64,000 nucleotides of DNA from an uncultured Lachnospiraceae bacterium (GCA_910586025.1 CAJUIO010000003.1:1-64000); one strand, 5' to 3'. Shown: positions 39,768 through 48,694, counted from the first letter of the stretch. Program-made: numbers and translations. Notes: generated by a model from the letters alone, not told the origin.

Positions 39768-40946
39768 TCATAAATTTTCTGTATTCCAGTGATAGGTGTG
39801 GATTCTATCCCGTACCGGCTTCCATCCCATCTCTTTACTGTAAAGCAGAACCTCCGGAAGCTCATGGCTTAAAAACAGCGCCATTCCTTCTGTCATGGCA
39901 TAGGCTCCCGCCCGCTCAAAGATCAGGACATTGCCTGCTTTCAGATTGCGGATAACCGCTTTCTGCATGAGTACGTCGTTTACCGTACACAAGCTTCCGC
40001 ATACGGTCCACTGGCATTCTGCCCCCGCCTGGCTCTTTGGCCAAACTCGGAATACAGGCTCATACATTCCCCGGATCTGACCGTCATAATTTAATTGGTG
40101 TATCCCGCCGTCCACAATGCAGTATCTCCTGCCATTGCTTTGTTTGATATCTTTAACGCTTGTCAGGTAATATCCACAGTCAGCGGCAAGGGCGCGCCCC
40201 ATCTCCAGCATCACAGAGCCCTTCCATTCCATCCCTTCTACCGCCCTCACAAGCTCGTTTAGATCCGAGTCCCTGCGATCCTCCTGTCCTCTGAAATAAG
40301 GAACCGAAAGCCCCGGGCCATATTCCAGTTGTTCCAGTTGAAATCCGGTCCTTTCTTCCATCTCCCTTAAAAATTGATCCAGACAGCCAAGTTCTTCTTT
40401 GAGCTTTCCGGCATGTTTCTTCTGTGTGCCGGAAAAATAATGGATTCCCCGTATGTTCAGATACGGGCACATCTTTCTTATTTTAATGATATTATAGATA
40501 GCTTCCCCATCCATACCAAACTGGTTTCCGCTGGTCAGCCTTAGATAAACATGCACAGGCTTTTCTTTCCGCCCGCACCAGTCTGTAAAACTGTGGTACT
40601 GTTCAAGGGATTCTATGGTGTAAGTACATGCCCCGCCATAGGTATCCAAAATCTCACAGATATCCTCCTTCTGTTTTAATACGCCTGAAATCAGCAGCTT
40701 TTCCGGTGCAATTCCCTGCTTTTTGCAGATCCTAAACTCTCCCATAGAGCACACTTCAATCCGGTCTGCCTGTGTTTCCATCTGCCCGACAAGAAAAGGG
40801 TTGGCCTTCATGGCAAAGCATAAACCGGCTTTTCCTCCCAATGCTTTCCGGAATTTCCCTACGGTTTCCTTCATTTTATCAATATCAAACAAATAGGACG
40901 GCGTACCATATTTCATGATGCAATATTCCAGATGATCCATAATCAT
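39768..40946 (-). CDS. PLP-dependent decarboxylase (Orn/Lys/DAP decarboxylase family 2 fold)
   Basis: A 392-residue type III PLP enzyme. The PLP lysine is in CFAMKANP (about residue 47). Other conserved pieces: HYFSGTQ, the phosphate-binding EYGPGLSV, EMGRALAADCGYYL, CGSLCTVND with the catalytic Cys and Asp, and ERAGAYAM. This family decarboxylates amino acids attached to carriers or free, e.g. LysA and carrier-linked decarboxylases. It lies between the adenylation enzyme and the carrier, so it may decarboxylate the activated amino acid before or after loading. A D-amino-acid racemisation role is less likely given the intact Cys/Asp. Confidence 0.85.
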   Translation of the reverse strand: MIMDHLEYCIMKYGTPSYLFDIDKMKETVGKFRKALGGKAGLCFAMKANPFLVGQMETQADRIEVCSMGEFRICKKQGIAPEKLLISGVLKQKEDICEILDTYGGACTYTIESLEQYHSFTDWCGRKEKPVHVYLRLTSGNQFGMDGEAIYNIIKIRKMCPYLNIRGIHYFSGTQKKHAGKLKEELGCLDQFLREMEERTGFQLEQLEYGPGLSVPYFRGQEDRRDSDLNELVRAVEGMEWKGSVMLEMGRALAADCGYYLTSVKDIKQSNGRRYCIVDGGIHQLNYDGQIRGMYEPVFRVWPKSQAGAECQWTVCGSLCTVNDVLMQKAVIRNLKAGNVLIFERAGAYAMTEGMALFLSHELPEVLLYSKEMGWKPVRDRIHTYHWNTENL

Positions 40947-42457
40947 CACATGACCTCCTCTAACTTGCTTCGGAAATAATCCCGATCCGTTTTCCCGTTC
41001 TTCGTAAGCGGCATTTGGCTGATTGGTATGATCTTATGGGGAACCATGTAAACCGGCACTCTTTTCTTCATTTCGGTGCGCACCAGGCCTGTTGCAGCTT
41101 CACCAAGGTAAAAAGCGACTAACTGATTTTTTCTGTAATCCATCAGACAGCAGCTCTTCTCCAGCCCTTGTATCTGGTTCATTGAATGTTCAATTTCTTC
41201 CAGCTCAATGCGGTGCCCCATATGCTTGACCTGAAAATCCTTCCGCCCGCAAAAATAAAGTTCCCCATCCCTGCCGTAATATCCCAGGTCTCCGGTCCGA
41301 TAACAGCGCACTTTTGGCTCATCCGGAAACGGATAGACAAATCTCGCTTCCGTTTCCCTGGGATTGTTATAATAGCCTTCTGACAGGGATTCTCCCGCCA
41401 CACAGATTTCCCCTGGTTCTTCCGGAATCGTCACTTCTTTCCCCCCTTCATCTAACAGAAATACCCTTCTTCCTGGAAACGGTCTTCCTATGGGAAGCCG
41501 CTCTCCATCTTCATAGATACGCTTTACGGGATAATAGGTGCAGTTGCAGGTAATCTCCGTAGGCCCGTACAGATTGATGAATTCTGCCCGGGGAAGCGCC
41601 TCCTGCCAGAGCCTCAGCTGCTTTGCCGGCATGATCTCGCCACTGAACATCACACGTTTAACATCACCCGGCACGCGGTAGCGCAGCCCTTTGAGAGCTG
41701 ATACCAGCGTCAGAGCCGATACTGCCCAGATCAGCGTCGTTACCTTCTTTTCACAGAGATAATCAAGGAGTACTGGCGGAGTGCAGAACATCTTCTTCGG
41801 GATCAATACCAATGAAGCCCCTGTCATTATGCTTGTATAGATATCTTTCACCGATACGTCAAAATCAAAAGGAGCCTGATTTCCAATCCTGTCTTCTTCC
41901 GTAATTCCAAATGTCTCTGTAAAATGTGAGATAAAATCGACTACCGCCTTGTGACTTACAACGATTCCTTTGGGTGTTCCCGTGGAGCCGGAGGTAAAGA
42001 TACCGTATAACAGATCAGATCCGCTGCTCTTTTCCCTGATTTCCTTAAGCTTCCCTGTATCGACGGCTGCCTGCATCATATCTCCAAGCAGGCAGCTTCT
42101 TTTGCAGTACCCTGCTTCTTCCAGACGTTCTTCATTTTTATTATCTGTAATGATAAGCTTTGGCTCTAAGATCCGGAGAATCTCATTTAACCTTACCGCC
42201 GGCTGGGACGGGTCTATCATCACATAAAAGCAGCCTGCATATACTGTCCCGAACATAGCGGCCAGTGTGACCGCACTTTTTTCTGCCAGAATTGCAACCG
42301 GTTTTCCCATTTCGGTAAAGTTCAAAATGGATGAACCCATCCTCCTTGACAGTTTTAAAAGTTCGCTCCAATTAAAACAAACATTTCCGTCATCCACTGC
42401 CAGTCTATGGGGATACTTCTTCTCTGCCCTTTCTAAATAATCCAGTATATGTTCCAT
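40946..42457 (-). CDS. amino acid adenylation enzyme (DltA-like AMP-forming ligase)
   Basis: A 503-residue member of the ANL superfamily, same length as DltA. Core motifs: A3 TSGSTGTPKG (154-163), NLYGPTEITCN, A7-like YRTGDLGYY, and C-terminal LTKNGKTDRDYF with the catalytic Lys near 492. It activates a carboxylic acid, probably an amino acid, and loads it onto the carrier encoded two genes downstream. The substrate cannot be read with confidence. It is the first gene of the 11-gene operon, directly after a TTAAGA-box promoter. Confidence 0.88.
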   Translation of the reverse strand: MEHILDYLERAEKKYPHRLAVDDGNVCFNWSELLKLSRRMGSSILNFTEMGKPVAILAEKSAVTLAAMFGTVYAGCFYVMIDPSQPAVRLNEILRILEPKLIITDNKNEERLEEAGYCKRSCLLGDMMQAAVDTGKLKEIREKSSGSDLLYGIFTSGSTGTPKGIVVSHKAVVDFISHFTETFGITEEDRIGNQAPFDFDVSVKDIYTSIMTGASLVLIPKKMFCTPPVLLDYLCEKKVTTLIWAVSALTLVSALKGLRYRVPGDVKRVMFSGEIMPAKQLRLWQEALPRAEFINLYGPTEITCNCTYYPVKRIYEDGERLPIGRPFPGRRVFLLDEGGKEVTIPEEPGEICVAGESLSEGYYNNPRETEARFVYPFPDEPKVRCYRTGDLGYYGRDGELYFCGRKDFQVKHMGHRIELEEIEHSMNQIQGLEKSCCLMDYRKNQLVAFYLGEAATGLVRTEMKKRVPVYMVPHKIIPISQMPLTKNGKTDRDYFRSKLEEVM

Positions 42458-42494
42458 ATCCTTTATTCCTTTCTTTTTTCTTTTGTTATCTCTA

Positions 42495-42549
42495 ATTATC
42501 CCTATAAAACCTAAACAGTTCCTTAATTAATTCTTAACAAATCTAAACC
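42495..42549 (-). promoter_or_regulatory. TTAAGA-box promoter of the envelope operon
   Basis: Minus strand: TTTAGATTTG, TTAAGAATTAA, TTAAGGAACTG and TTTAGGTTTTA, then TAGG and a -10 GATAAT. The array is nearly identical to that at 43193-43247. It drives the operon that contains the response regulator, so autoregulation is expected. Confidence 0.8.
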
Positions 42550-42597
42550 GCAGCAGAGATTCTTCTGAAAAGAGCGCGCTTCCTCTTTATAATCTGA

Positions 42598-42639
42598 AAC
42601 AGATGGACTGTACGCACCCGTGCAGTCCATCTGTTTTTA
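42598..42639. terminator. bidirectional hairpin between lipoprotein and envelope operon
   Basis: ACAGATGGACTG and CAGTCCATCTGT are perfect 12-base arms. A T-run follows on the plus strand; on the minus strand (after the lipoprotein gene) it is TTTCAG. It probably insulates the lipoprotein gene from the operon promoter. Confidence 0.6.
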
Positions 42640-42645
42640 TTGCTT

Positions 42646-43071
42646 TTAATTTGTCTTCTTATCTCTCGTACTATTGTTCCTGCTTGTCCCGATACTCTTC
42701 TTATTTTTATCTGACTTCTTGCTGGTTGTTGCTCCTTTCTCGCTATCTTCCTTGGTGTCTTGCTGACCTGTCGCTGCATTGCCCTGATTCTGACCTTCAT
42801 CTGTCTTGTTCTGATCCGGCGCCGTTACATCGTTCTGCTCCTCCTGGTCGTAGTCCGTCTTTGTGTCATCAGCTTTCTTATCCTCCTGCCTTTTTGTCGT
42901 ACTCTTCTTAACCGTTGACTTACTGGATTCCGTCTTTGTCTTCGGCTGCGTGGACGTTGATTTCTTATCTTTGCCTCCACATGCAACCATACCAAGCGCC
43001 ATTACTCCGATCATACAGAGAACAAGTCCTCTTTTTACCATACCTTTTACTGTCGTTTTTGTTTCCTTCAT
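42646..43071 (-). CDS. small lipoprotein with low-complexity tail
   Basis: A 141-residue protein. ATG 43071 after AAAGGAGTCAGCAAA. Signal peptide and lipobox: VLCMIGVMALGMVACGG (acylation on the Cys). The remainder is a Lys/Thr/Asp/Gln-rich disordered region (KKSTSTQPKTKTESSKSTVK), typical of surface spacers. No fold can be recognised. Its own TTAAGA-box promoter places it in the envelope regulon. Confidence 0.75.
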   Translation of the reverse strand: MKETKTTVKGMVKRGLVLCMIGVMALGMVACGGKDKKSTSTQPKTKTESSKSTVKKSTTKRQEDKKADDTKTDYDQEEQNDVTAPDQNKTDEGQNQGNAATGQQDTKEDSEKGATTSKKSDKNKKSIGTSRNNSTRDKKTN

Positions 43072-43192
43072 TTTGCTGACTCCTTTCACAACTTGTTTTT
43101 TATCTATGTTTTCAGGTTTTAAGGAACCTGTATCCTTACGTCGTTACATCTCCTTCCTGTATATTTCAAAGCTGTTTCCTTTGATGGTTCTT

Positions 43193-43247
43193 ATTATCCC
43201 ATCCAAATCTAAACAGTTCCTTAATGGATTCTTAACAAATCTAAACA
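43193..43247 (-). promoter_or_regulatory. TTAAGA-box promoter (lipoprotein gene)
   Basis: Minus strand: GTTTAGATTTG, TTAAGAATCCA, TTAAGGAACTG and TTTAGATTTGG at 11-bp steps, then ATGG and a -10 GATAAT. It is almost a duplicate of the array before the adenylation gene. Confidence 0.8.
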
Positions 43248-43255
43248 CAATAAAA

Positions 43256-44185
43256 TTAATCCCTGTTTTTCATTGGTATGGGCTTAACCCAAATTTCCAT
43301 ACAAGCCATATCCTTTGAATCGTAGTAATACTTTTCTACAGAGAAAGCCTCCGTAGTTAAACTGTGATGCGGCAGCCAAATACTGAAAAGATACTTGCTG
43401 GCCTGATTCAAAGCTGTTGTCACCAGATACTCAAAATCTTCTGCTTCAATCCTGCAAACGATGTATTCTCCTATTGATAGCTCTTTCTTTACAAAATCTT
43501 CTGGTAACGACCTCGGTAAATTTGGCGCAAGTCCACCCGCAAAATAAAGGAAAAAATCCCGCATGGTATCTTCCGTATAAGACATTCCTATTTCTACACC
43601 GGTACTGAGATTATCTGCAACTAAAACCTTCTCCATGTGATAGCGTTTCCAAAGCTGTCCCGGCACATCTACACTTGTGCTTTCGCCAACCGGGATTTGT
43701 CTGGAAATGCGTACTTGTGTTTCCAGACCAAGATAAATCTCCGGCTTCTTCAAAATCTTTCTTTGGATCTCCAAAACGATATTTCCTACCACCAATGGAA
43801 TCCCTTCGTCTACCAGGACATTATTCATGGAAACCTCCGGTCTGTCAAATGTGTTAAGCATTGGCAAATCTTTCCTGTACTCTTCCGGTGTTATCCCATA
43901 CGTTTCCTTAAAAACCCGTGTAAAATTTGCATGACTCGAAAAGCCGTAATCCAAGGCAACGTCCAGTATCCTCCGTTCAGTATTGCTCAAGCTTTCAACT
44001 GCCTTTGCCAGACGCCGGAGTTTTACATATTCTTGAACCGGCTTATTTACCAGCCTCTTAAATAAACGCTGAAAATAGAACGGGGATAAACCCGCAGTAT
44101 TTGCCAGTTCTTCCGTCGAAATTTCTTCTGTCAGATTTTCCTCAATAAAAGCTAAAGATTGTTCGATTGCTTCCCATGCGTGCAT
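43256..44185 (-). CDS. AraC-family regulator with GyrI-like effector domain
   Basis: A 309-residue protein. ATG 44185 after AGGAGGTGCCGCG. N-terminal AraC DNA-binding pair: EISTEELANTAGLSPFYFQR and RILDVALDYGFSSHANFTRV with the family tail FKETYGITPEEYR. The C-terminal about 160 residues match the GyrI/BmrR-like small-molecule-binding fold (AraC effector-binding). Such regulators respond to drugs or cationic dyes. It is convergent with nothing and ends right at the lipoprotein promoter. It might modulate the neighbouring envelope genes. Confidence 0.9.
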   Translation of the reverse strand: MHAWEAIEQSLAFIEENLTEEISTEELANTAGLSPFYFQRLFKRLVNKPVQEYVKLRRLAKAVESLSNTERRILDVALDYGFSSHANFTRVFKETYGITPEEYRKDLPMLNTFDRPEVSMNNVLVDEGIPLVVGNIVLEIQRKILKKPEIYLGLETQVRISRQIPVGESTSVDVPGQLWKRYHMEKVLVADNLSTGVEIGMSYTEDTMRDFFLYFAGGLAPNLPRSLPEDFVKKELSIGEYIVCRIEAEDFEYLVTTALNQASKYLFSIWLPHHSLTTEAFSVEKYYYDSKDMACMEIWVKPIPMKNRD

Positions 44186-44346
44186 CGCGGCACCTCCTAT
44201 CTTTAATGCCCACATCATATCACGTTTTATTTTATTAAGCTTCTCACACAATGCGCTTTTTAATCACGAAATCTTACTCTTGGTAATGACCTGGCAACCT
44301 AAACTATCTGTAACTTTTCCATTGCTTATGGTAAAAACTAGAATTA

Positions 44347-44405
44347 TTTTAGAATCTTTAAGAAATGGTTTAAGAATCTGTTAAGAATTAGTTGTTAGTC
44401 TATCC
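44347..44405 (+). promoter_or_regulatory. TTAAGA-box promoter (plus-strand gene at 44422)
   Basis: Plus strand: TTTAGAATC, TTTAAGAAATGG, TTTAAGAATCTG and TTAAGAATTAG at 10-12-bp spacing. The -10-like hexamer TAGTCT is four bases on, with TATCCT nearby. It is the only box on the plus strand. Confidence 0.65.
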
Positions 44406-44421
44406 TGAAGGAGGTGAGACA

Positions 44422-44967
44422 ATGAGTATTTTAATGATGCCAAACAATATGCAAAAAGAAAGAATGCGAAAGGAGGATATAAAACAGACGGATATAAAGG
44501 AAGATTCCAGAACAATCAGTGATTCTGCAAATCCAGATAGTACATCAAAAATCATCAGGTTCCATCCTGTCGGCAGTTCTTCAGACACTAGTAAAGCTGC
44601 CCAGCCAAATAGGATTGATACACGGCCGGCATTTGACCGGTATATTCCGGAAAAATCTGTTGAGCAGAAATCTTATGGTCATTATAAACTGGTTTCGGAT
44701 GAACGTGGTAACCAGAAAATCCAATTCTCGGAACCTGCTGAGAATCCAACTGGAAACTCTGAAGGAATACCTACAGCGGAAGCCTCTGGCAGGGAAAACG
44801 CTGACAGCATCTCAAAAGATGGATTAAAAATCCAAAAATTAAAGAAGAAAAGGCTGGAGTTAAAGCAACAGATACTATCCGAATCAGATCCCCAAAAGGC
44901 TGAACAATTAAAAAACAAACTGGCGCTGATAGAAAGGAAAATAAAAAGCCAAAATAGTCAAAAATAA
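44422..44967 (+). CDS. hypothetical protein with coiled-coil tail (TTAAGA regulon)
   Basis: A 181-residue hydrophilic protein. ATG 44422 after GAAGGAGGTGAGACA. The first two thirds are low-complexity and polar, with a short conserved-looking FDRYIPEKS. The C-terminus (KIQKLKKKRLELKQQILSES and the following heptads) should form a coiled coil. There is no signal peptide or membrane segment, so it is cytoplasmic. It is the only plus-strand gene with a TTAAGA-box array, and is monocistronic with a hairpin terminator after it. Role in the regulon unknown. Confidence 0.65.
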   Translation: MSILMMPNNMQKERMRKEDIKQTDIKEDSRTISDSANPDSTSKIIRFHPVGSSSDTSKAAQPNRIDTRPAFDRYIPEKSVEQKSYGHYKLVSDERGNQKIQFSEPAENPTGNSEGIPTAEASGRENADSISKDGLKIQKLKKKRLELKQQILSESDPQKAEQLKNKLALIERKIKSQNSQK

Positions 44968-44978
44968 AGTTACATAAT

Positions 44979-45020
44979 CCCGTTGAATGGGTATACACCT
45001 CCTTTCAACGGGAATTATTT
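44979..45020 (+). terminator. intrinsic terminator after 44422 gene
   Basis: CCCGTTGAA and TTCAACGGG are perfect 9-base arms (44979 and 45004), followed by the T-rich AATTATTTATG. Confidence 0.65.
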
Positions 45021-45035
45021 ATGTATTAAAAACTT

Positions 45036-45290
45036 TTACTTGCCCTTTCTGGCGGATAAATCCATCATAGACTTTTTACTTATTCTTTTGATATCTTTTA
45101 ATATCTGCCGTGTGCCAGGTTTACTTTTATGTGATTTTCTCTCTTTTTCTTCTTCAGATTCTGTTTCAACCATTTCTTCCAAATCTCCGTCTGAATGAGT
45201 CGTCTCTATATATCCAGGAGATAGATTTTCTTGATTTAATGCATGATCCACATTGGCAGAAAAATTCATCATAACCAACATAGCAACCAC
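45036..45290 (-). CDS. small exported acidic protein after the P-type ATPase
   Basis: An 84-residue frame from ATG 45290. A ribosome site (AAGGAGG) lies further upstream, overlapping the ATPase stop, and the frame in between reads ISRNHKLLVVAMLVMMNFSA, a credible signal peptide if translation begins at a non-ATG codon (GTG at 45299, or ATC beside the ribosome site). The mature part is Glu/Lys/Ser-rich with no recognised fold. It is co-directional with and coupled to the ATPase, perhaps an accessory of it. Confidence 0.5.
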   Translation of the reverse strand: MVAMLVMMNFSANVDHALNQENLSPGYIETTHSDGDLEEMVETESEEEKERKSHKSKPGTRQILKDIKRISKKSMMDLSARKGK

Positions 45291-45313
45291 TAATAATTTA
45301 TGATTTCTACTGA

Positions 45314-47776
45314 TTAGATCACCTCCTTATCTACTTTACACAGATATTTCCTGCACCATTTTCTCATCAATTTCACTGTTGCCGTCAGAAAACGGAAAAC
45401 CGAATCTATAGCGATTGAAAATACAACAAATAACATTGCGCACTTTTCTGACATTCCTGTGATTGCAAATAATTCCGGGAAAAAAATGCTGCATCCCAAA
45501 AGTCCGAGGATACATCCAATCCATACCGCAACTCGAACTTTATTAAAGGGCTGGCATATCCGGTATAAAATCATAAATCCAACAATAGCAAGCAGCATGG
45601 TTGCAGCTGTGGACGTATCCACAGGGTCTACGCCAAATACATGCGCAAACAATACCATCGCCCCAACAGCAAAAACATCTGTCAAACCTCCAGGCAGCGC
45701 CTTTATTAGGACGTTTGAAATAAAATGTCCCTGAATCCGCTCCTCATTTGGCTGGAGCGCAAGAAAAAACGCCGGAATTCCTATTGTAAACATACTGATC
45801 AGAGCAATTTGTGCAGGCTTCAGCGGATAAGTAAAAGAAAAAACTACCGCCAGTATTGCCAGCAAAAAAGAAAAGATATTCTTCACTAAAAACAGACTTG
45901 CTGACCGTTGGATATTATTGACCACTCTGCGGCCTTCCATTACAACAGACGGCATACATGCAAAATCCGATTCCAGAAGCACCACCTGGGAAGCCTGTAC
46001 CGCCGCCTCGCTTCCCGATGCCATCGCAACACTGCAGTCTGCATCTTTTAAGGCAAGAATGTCATTTACCCCGTCTCCTGTCATGGCAACCGTCCTGCCT
46101 TGCTTTTTTAAAGCATGTACAAACTCTCTCTTCTGGGCAGGCGTGACCCTTCCAAATACTGTATATTTGCCAACTGCCCACCCAATATCTTCTTTTGTTC
46201 TAAGTGTGGCTGCATCTACATATAATTCTGCATTTCTTATTCCCGCTTCTTTTGCGATTTCTGATACTGTCAATGGATTATCTCCCGAAATCACTTTTAC
46301 CTCCACCCCTTGTTCAGTAAAATATGAAAAAGTTTCCGATGCCTTTTTTCTTATTGGGTTGGTTAAAAGAATATACGCAAGCGGACGCACCTTTCCATTT
46401 AGTTTCCCATCTTCCGGCCTATCTTCGGATTCTCCAAATACTAAGACTCGATAACCTTTTTTCGCATATTTTGAGATCTCCCCTTCGTATTTTTCATATT
46501 CTTCCCGTAAAACAACTTCCGGCGCACCCAGTACATAAATTTCTTCCCCGAACACAGCGCAGCTATACTTTAATGCAGATGTAAAAGGAAAGACCGTATC
46601 CGCTGGTTTCCCGCTTTTTTCCGTAAAATATGCTTTCATCGCTTCCATTGTACTATTGTCACTGCTCATGGAAGCTACAAAATCTCCCACTACTTTCAAA
46701 ATTTTCCCTTCGTCCTCTATCGAACTTTCCCTGTCGGAAGATGAAAGCACTTCTGCCGGCATTATTTCCTTTACACTCATCTTGTTTTCTGTAATCGTTC
46801 CTGTCTTATCCACACATAGCACATCTACCCTTGCAAGTGTCTCAATACTCTTCATATCATGGAGCAGCACATTCTTCTTCGCAAGCCTCATAGCGCTTAC
46901 AGCAAGCGCTACGCTGGCAAGAAGGTATAATCCCTCCGGTATCATTCCAATAATAGCTGCCACCATAGAGGTAATACTGTCTCTCAACGTCTCGTGATTC
47001 ATAAAAAACCCCTGAATAAAGAGCAGAAGTCCAATAGGCACCAATACAATTCCTACAAACTTTACCAGTTTATTCAGTGAGCGGATCATTTCCGAGTTCT
47101 CTCTCTTTTGCATTGTTTTGGCTTCAAGTGTAAGTCTTGAAATATAGGACGCTTCCCCCACTGCTGTCAGTCTTGCCCTGCATTCTCCTGAAACAACAAA
47201 GCTGCCTGACATTAATTGCCTGCCTTTTTCTTTCGTAATCTCATCGGATTCCCCTGTAAGCAGGGATTCATTCACCTGAATCTCCCCGCTCACTACAACT
47301 GCATCCGCACAAATCTGATTTCCGGCCTGAAACACCACAATATCATCTAGTACCAGTTCCTTTGATTCAACCCTGCTGATTTTTCCTTCCCGCACTACGA
47401 ATGCATGAGGTGCATTCAGCATTGTCAGTTCCTCCAAAACTTTTTTCGCGCGGATTTCCTGAACAATCCCAATTAATATGTTTGCAATGATAACCGGCAG
47501 AAATGTAAGATTCCGAAAAGATCCGACCATACATAAAAGTGCTGTAAGTACTGCAAAAATAAGATTGAAATAAGTAAATATATTATCATGTACAATCTCT
47601 TTTTTCGTTCGAACAGGCGGTGACACTTCCACATTTCCCCATCCGGCATACTTATATTCCTGCACCTGTTTTTCCGTAAGCCCATAATCAGGATTTACCT
47701 CGTAACGCATAACTGGTGCATTTCCTATACTGCCTTCGTTTTGTGAGACTGCCGTTCCTCTGTTCATCCATCTCAT
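45314..47776 (-). CDS. cation-translocating P-type ATPase (CtpE/PacL-like)
   Basis: An 820-residue P2-type pump. Conserved parts: actuator loop LLTGESDEITKE, the transmembrane ion-site motif IPEGLYLLASVALAVS, the phosphorylation site CVDKTGTITEN, and hinge AMTGDGVNDILALKDADCSV. Length and the PEGL motif place it with Ca2+/Mn2+-type and CtpE-like ATPases rather than heavy-metal CPx pumps; ion specificity is uncertain. It has its own TTAAGA-box promoter, so it responds together with the envelope operon. CtpE-type pumps are linked to envelope calcium and stress tolerance. Confidence 0.9.
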   Translation of the reverse strand: MRWMNRGTAVSQNEGSIGNAPVMRYEVNPDYGLTEKQVQEYKYAGWGNVEVSPPVRTKKEIVHDNIFTYFNLIFAVLTALLCMVGSFRNLTFLPVIIANILIGIVQEIRAKKVLEELTMLNAPHAFVVREGKISRVESKELVLDDIVVFQAGNQICADAVVVSGEIQVNESLLTGESDEITKEKGRQLMSGSFVVSGECRARLTAVGEASYISRLTLEAKTMQKRENSEMIRSLNKLVKFVGIVLVPIGLLLFIQGFFMNHETLRDSITSMVAAIIGMIPEGLYLLASVALAVSAMRLAKKNVLLHDMKSIETLARVDVLCVDKTGTITENKMSVKEIMPAEVLSSSDRESSIEDEGKILKVVGDFVASMSSDNSTMEAMKAYFTEKSGKPADTVFPFTSALKYSCAVFGEEIYVLGAPEVVLREEYEKYEGEISKYAKKGYRVLVFGESEDRPEDGKLNGKVRPLAYILLTNPIRKKASETFSYFTEQGVEVKVISGDNPLTVSEIAKEAGIRNAELYVDAATLRTKEDIGWAVGKYTVFGRVTPAQKREFVHALKKQGRTVAMTGDGVNDILALKDADCSVAMASGSEAAVQASQVVLLESDFACMPSVVMEGRRVVNNIQRSASLFLVKNIFSFLLAILAVVFSFTYPLKPAQIALISMFTIGIPAFFLALQPNEERIQGHFISNVLIKALPGGLTDVFAVGAMVLFAHVFGVDPVDTSTAATMLLAIVGFMILYRICQPFNKVRVAVWIGCILGLLGCSIFFPELFAITGMSEKCAMLFVVFSIAIDSVFRFLTATVKLMRKWCRKYLCKVDKEVI

Positions 47777-47827
47777 ATTTCCACCTCATTATCTTCGATT
47801 TCATTTTTCCATATTCAAGGTTTTTTT

Positions 47828-47895
47828 ATTATAACAGAATATCCCTCTCCTATTCTTAACAGAAACTAATCAATTCTTAACAATTCTTAATGCCT
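47828..47895 (-). promoter_or_regulatory. TTAAGA-box promoter (P-type ATPase)
   Basis: Minus strand: ATTAAGAATTG, TTAAGAATTGA, TTAGTTTCTG and TTAAGAATAGG at about 11-bp steps. GGATAT lies four bases after the last repeat and a perfect TATAAT lies further on. Confidence 0.7.
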
Positions 47896-47934
47896 AAGAA
47901 ATCTTGTGTAGACTGTTTTTCTTTTACCCTCTCG

Positions 47935-48624
47935 CTAATGGTCATACTCCCCCTCCATATTACATTTTACAATTATCCTAATATTCGCTATGGAACTGCA
48001 TGTAGATAATATCATTTGTTTCTCCTTGTTATCCATCTCATATACACTATTCGTTTCTGTTACACCGCGACATTCTATGACTTCATATGTTAAGGTTTTT
48101 TCTGGAAGATATATAAATACCCTTCCCTGCTCTTTCCGGAAACCAGCATCCTGATATTTTTTCAGATTGCTAAACATACTCCCGTCTTTCATATTATGAC
48201 CATATAAAATCACTTTTCTGTCTGTAAAATCCGCCCGGTTCCGGTAATCCAGAAAAATACTCCCTGCCTTATTCGCGTTTCTGTCAAAGGTATAATGCAG
48301 ATAATGCTCATTATCCTTTCCCTGCACCACCGGGTAATCCACCCCGATTCCTGGAATCTGTATCCAAGCCACAATATCCCCATTCATTGCCCGAAGCCCG
48401 TCAAAATCGATCTCCGGCAGATTTTCTTCCGGGTCTTCCTGTTTTTTTGGCTTTCCTTTGGAATCTTTTTCCACATCCGGCTTCTCAATGATAAATTTTT
48501 TTAGTTTTTGATACCCGGCAGATGCTTCACGGTAATCCTCCCATACCTGAAACAAATATCCGCCTGCCGCCAGAAAGATGACTCCCAATATCACCAATAA
48601 TATATATTCTTTTTTTCTACTCAA
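47935..48624 (-). CDS. srtB: class B sortase
   Basis: A 229-residue membrane transpeptidase. TTG start after AGGAGGAGA. N-terminal anchor (YILLVILGVIFLAAGGYLF), then the sortase fold with catalytic His in LYGHNMKDG, Cys in LSTCSS, and Arg in NIRIIVK. The length and the GHNMKDGSMF motif are those of class B. Class B enzymes can polymerise pili or anchor a dedicated substrate. The adhesin gene lies directly upstream, so this is probably its housekeeper. A terminator (48695-48736) separates the two genes. Confidence 0.88.
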   Translation of the reverse strand: MSRKKEYILLVILGVIFLAAGGYLFQVWEDYREASAGYQKLKKFIIEKPDVEKDSKGKPKKQEDPEENLPEIDFDGLRAMNGDIVAWIQIPGIGVDYPVVQGKDNEHYLHYTFDRNANKAGSIFLDYRNRADFTDRKVILYGHNMKDGSMFSNLKKYQDAGFRKEQGRVFIYLPEKTLTYEVIECRGVTETNSVYEMDNKEKQMILSTCSSIANIRIIVKCNMEGEYDH

Positions 48625-48694
48625 AAAAATCTCCTCCTATCTGCTTAAATCTGCCCAATCTGCTATTATCCAATTTATCTACATTGCTACAACG

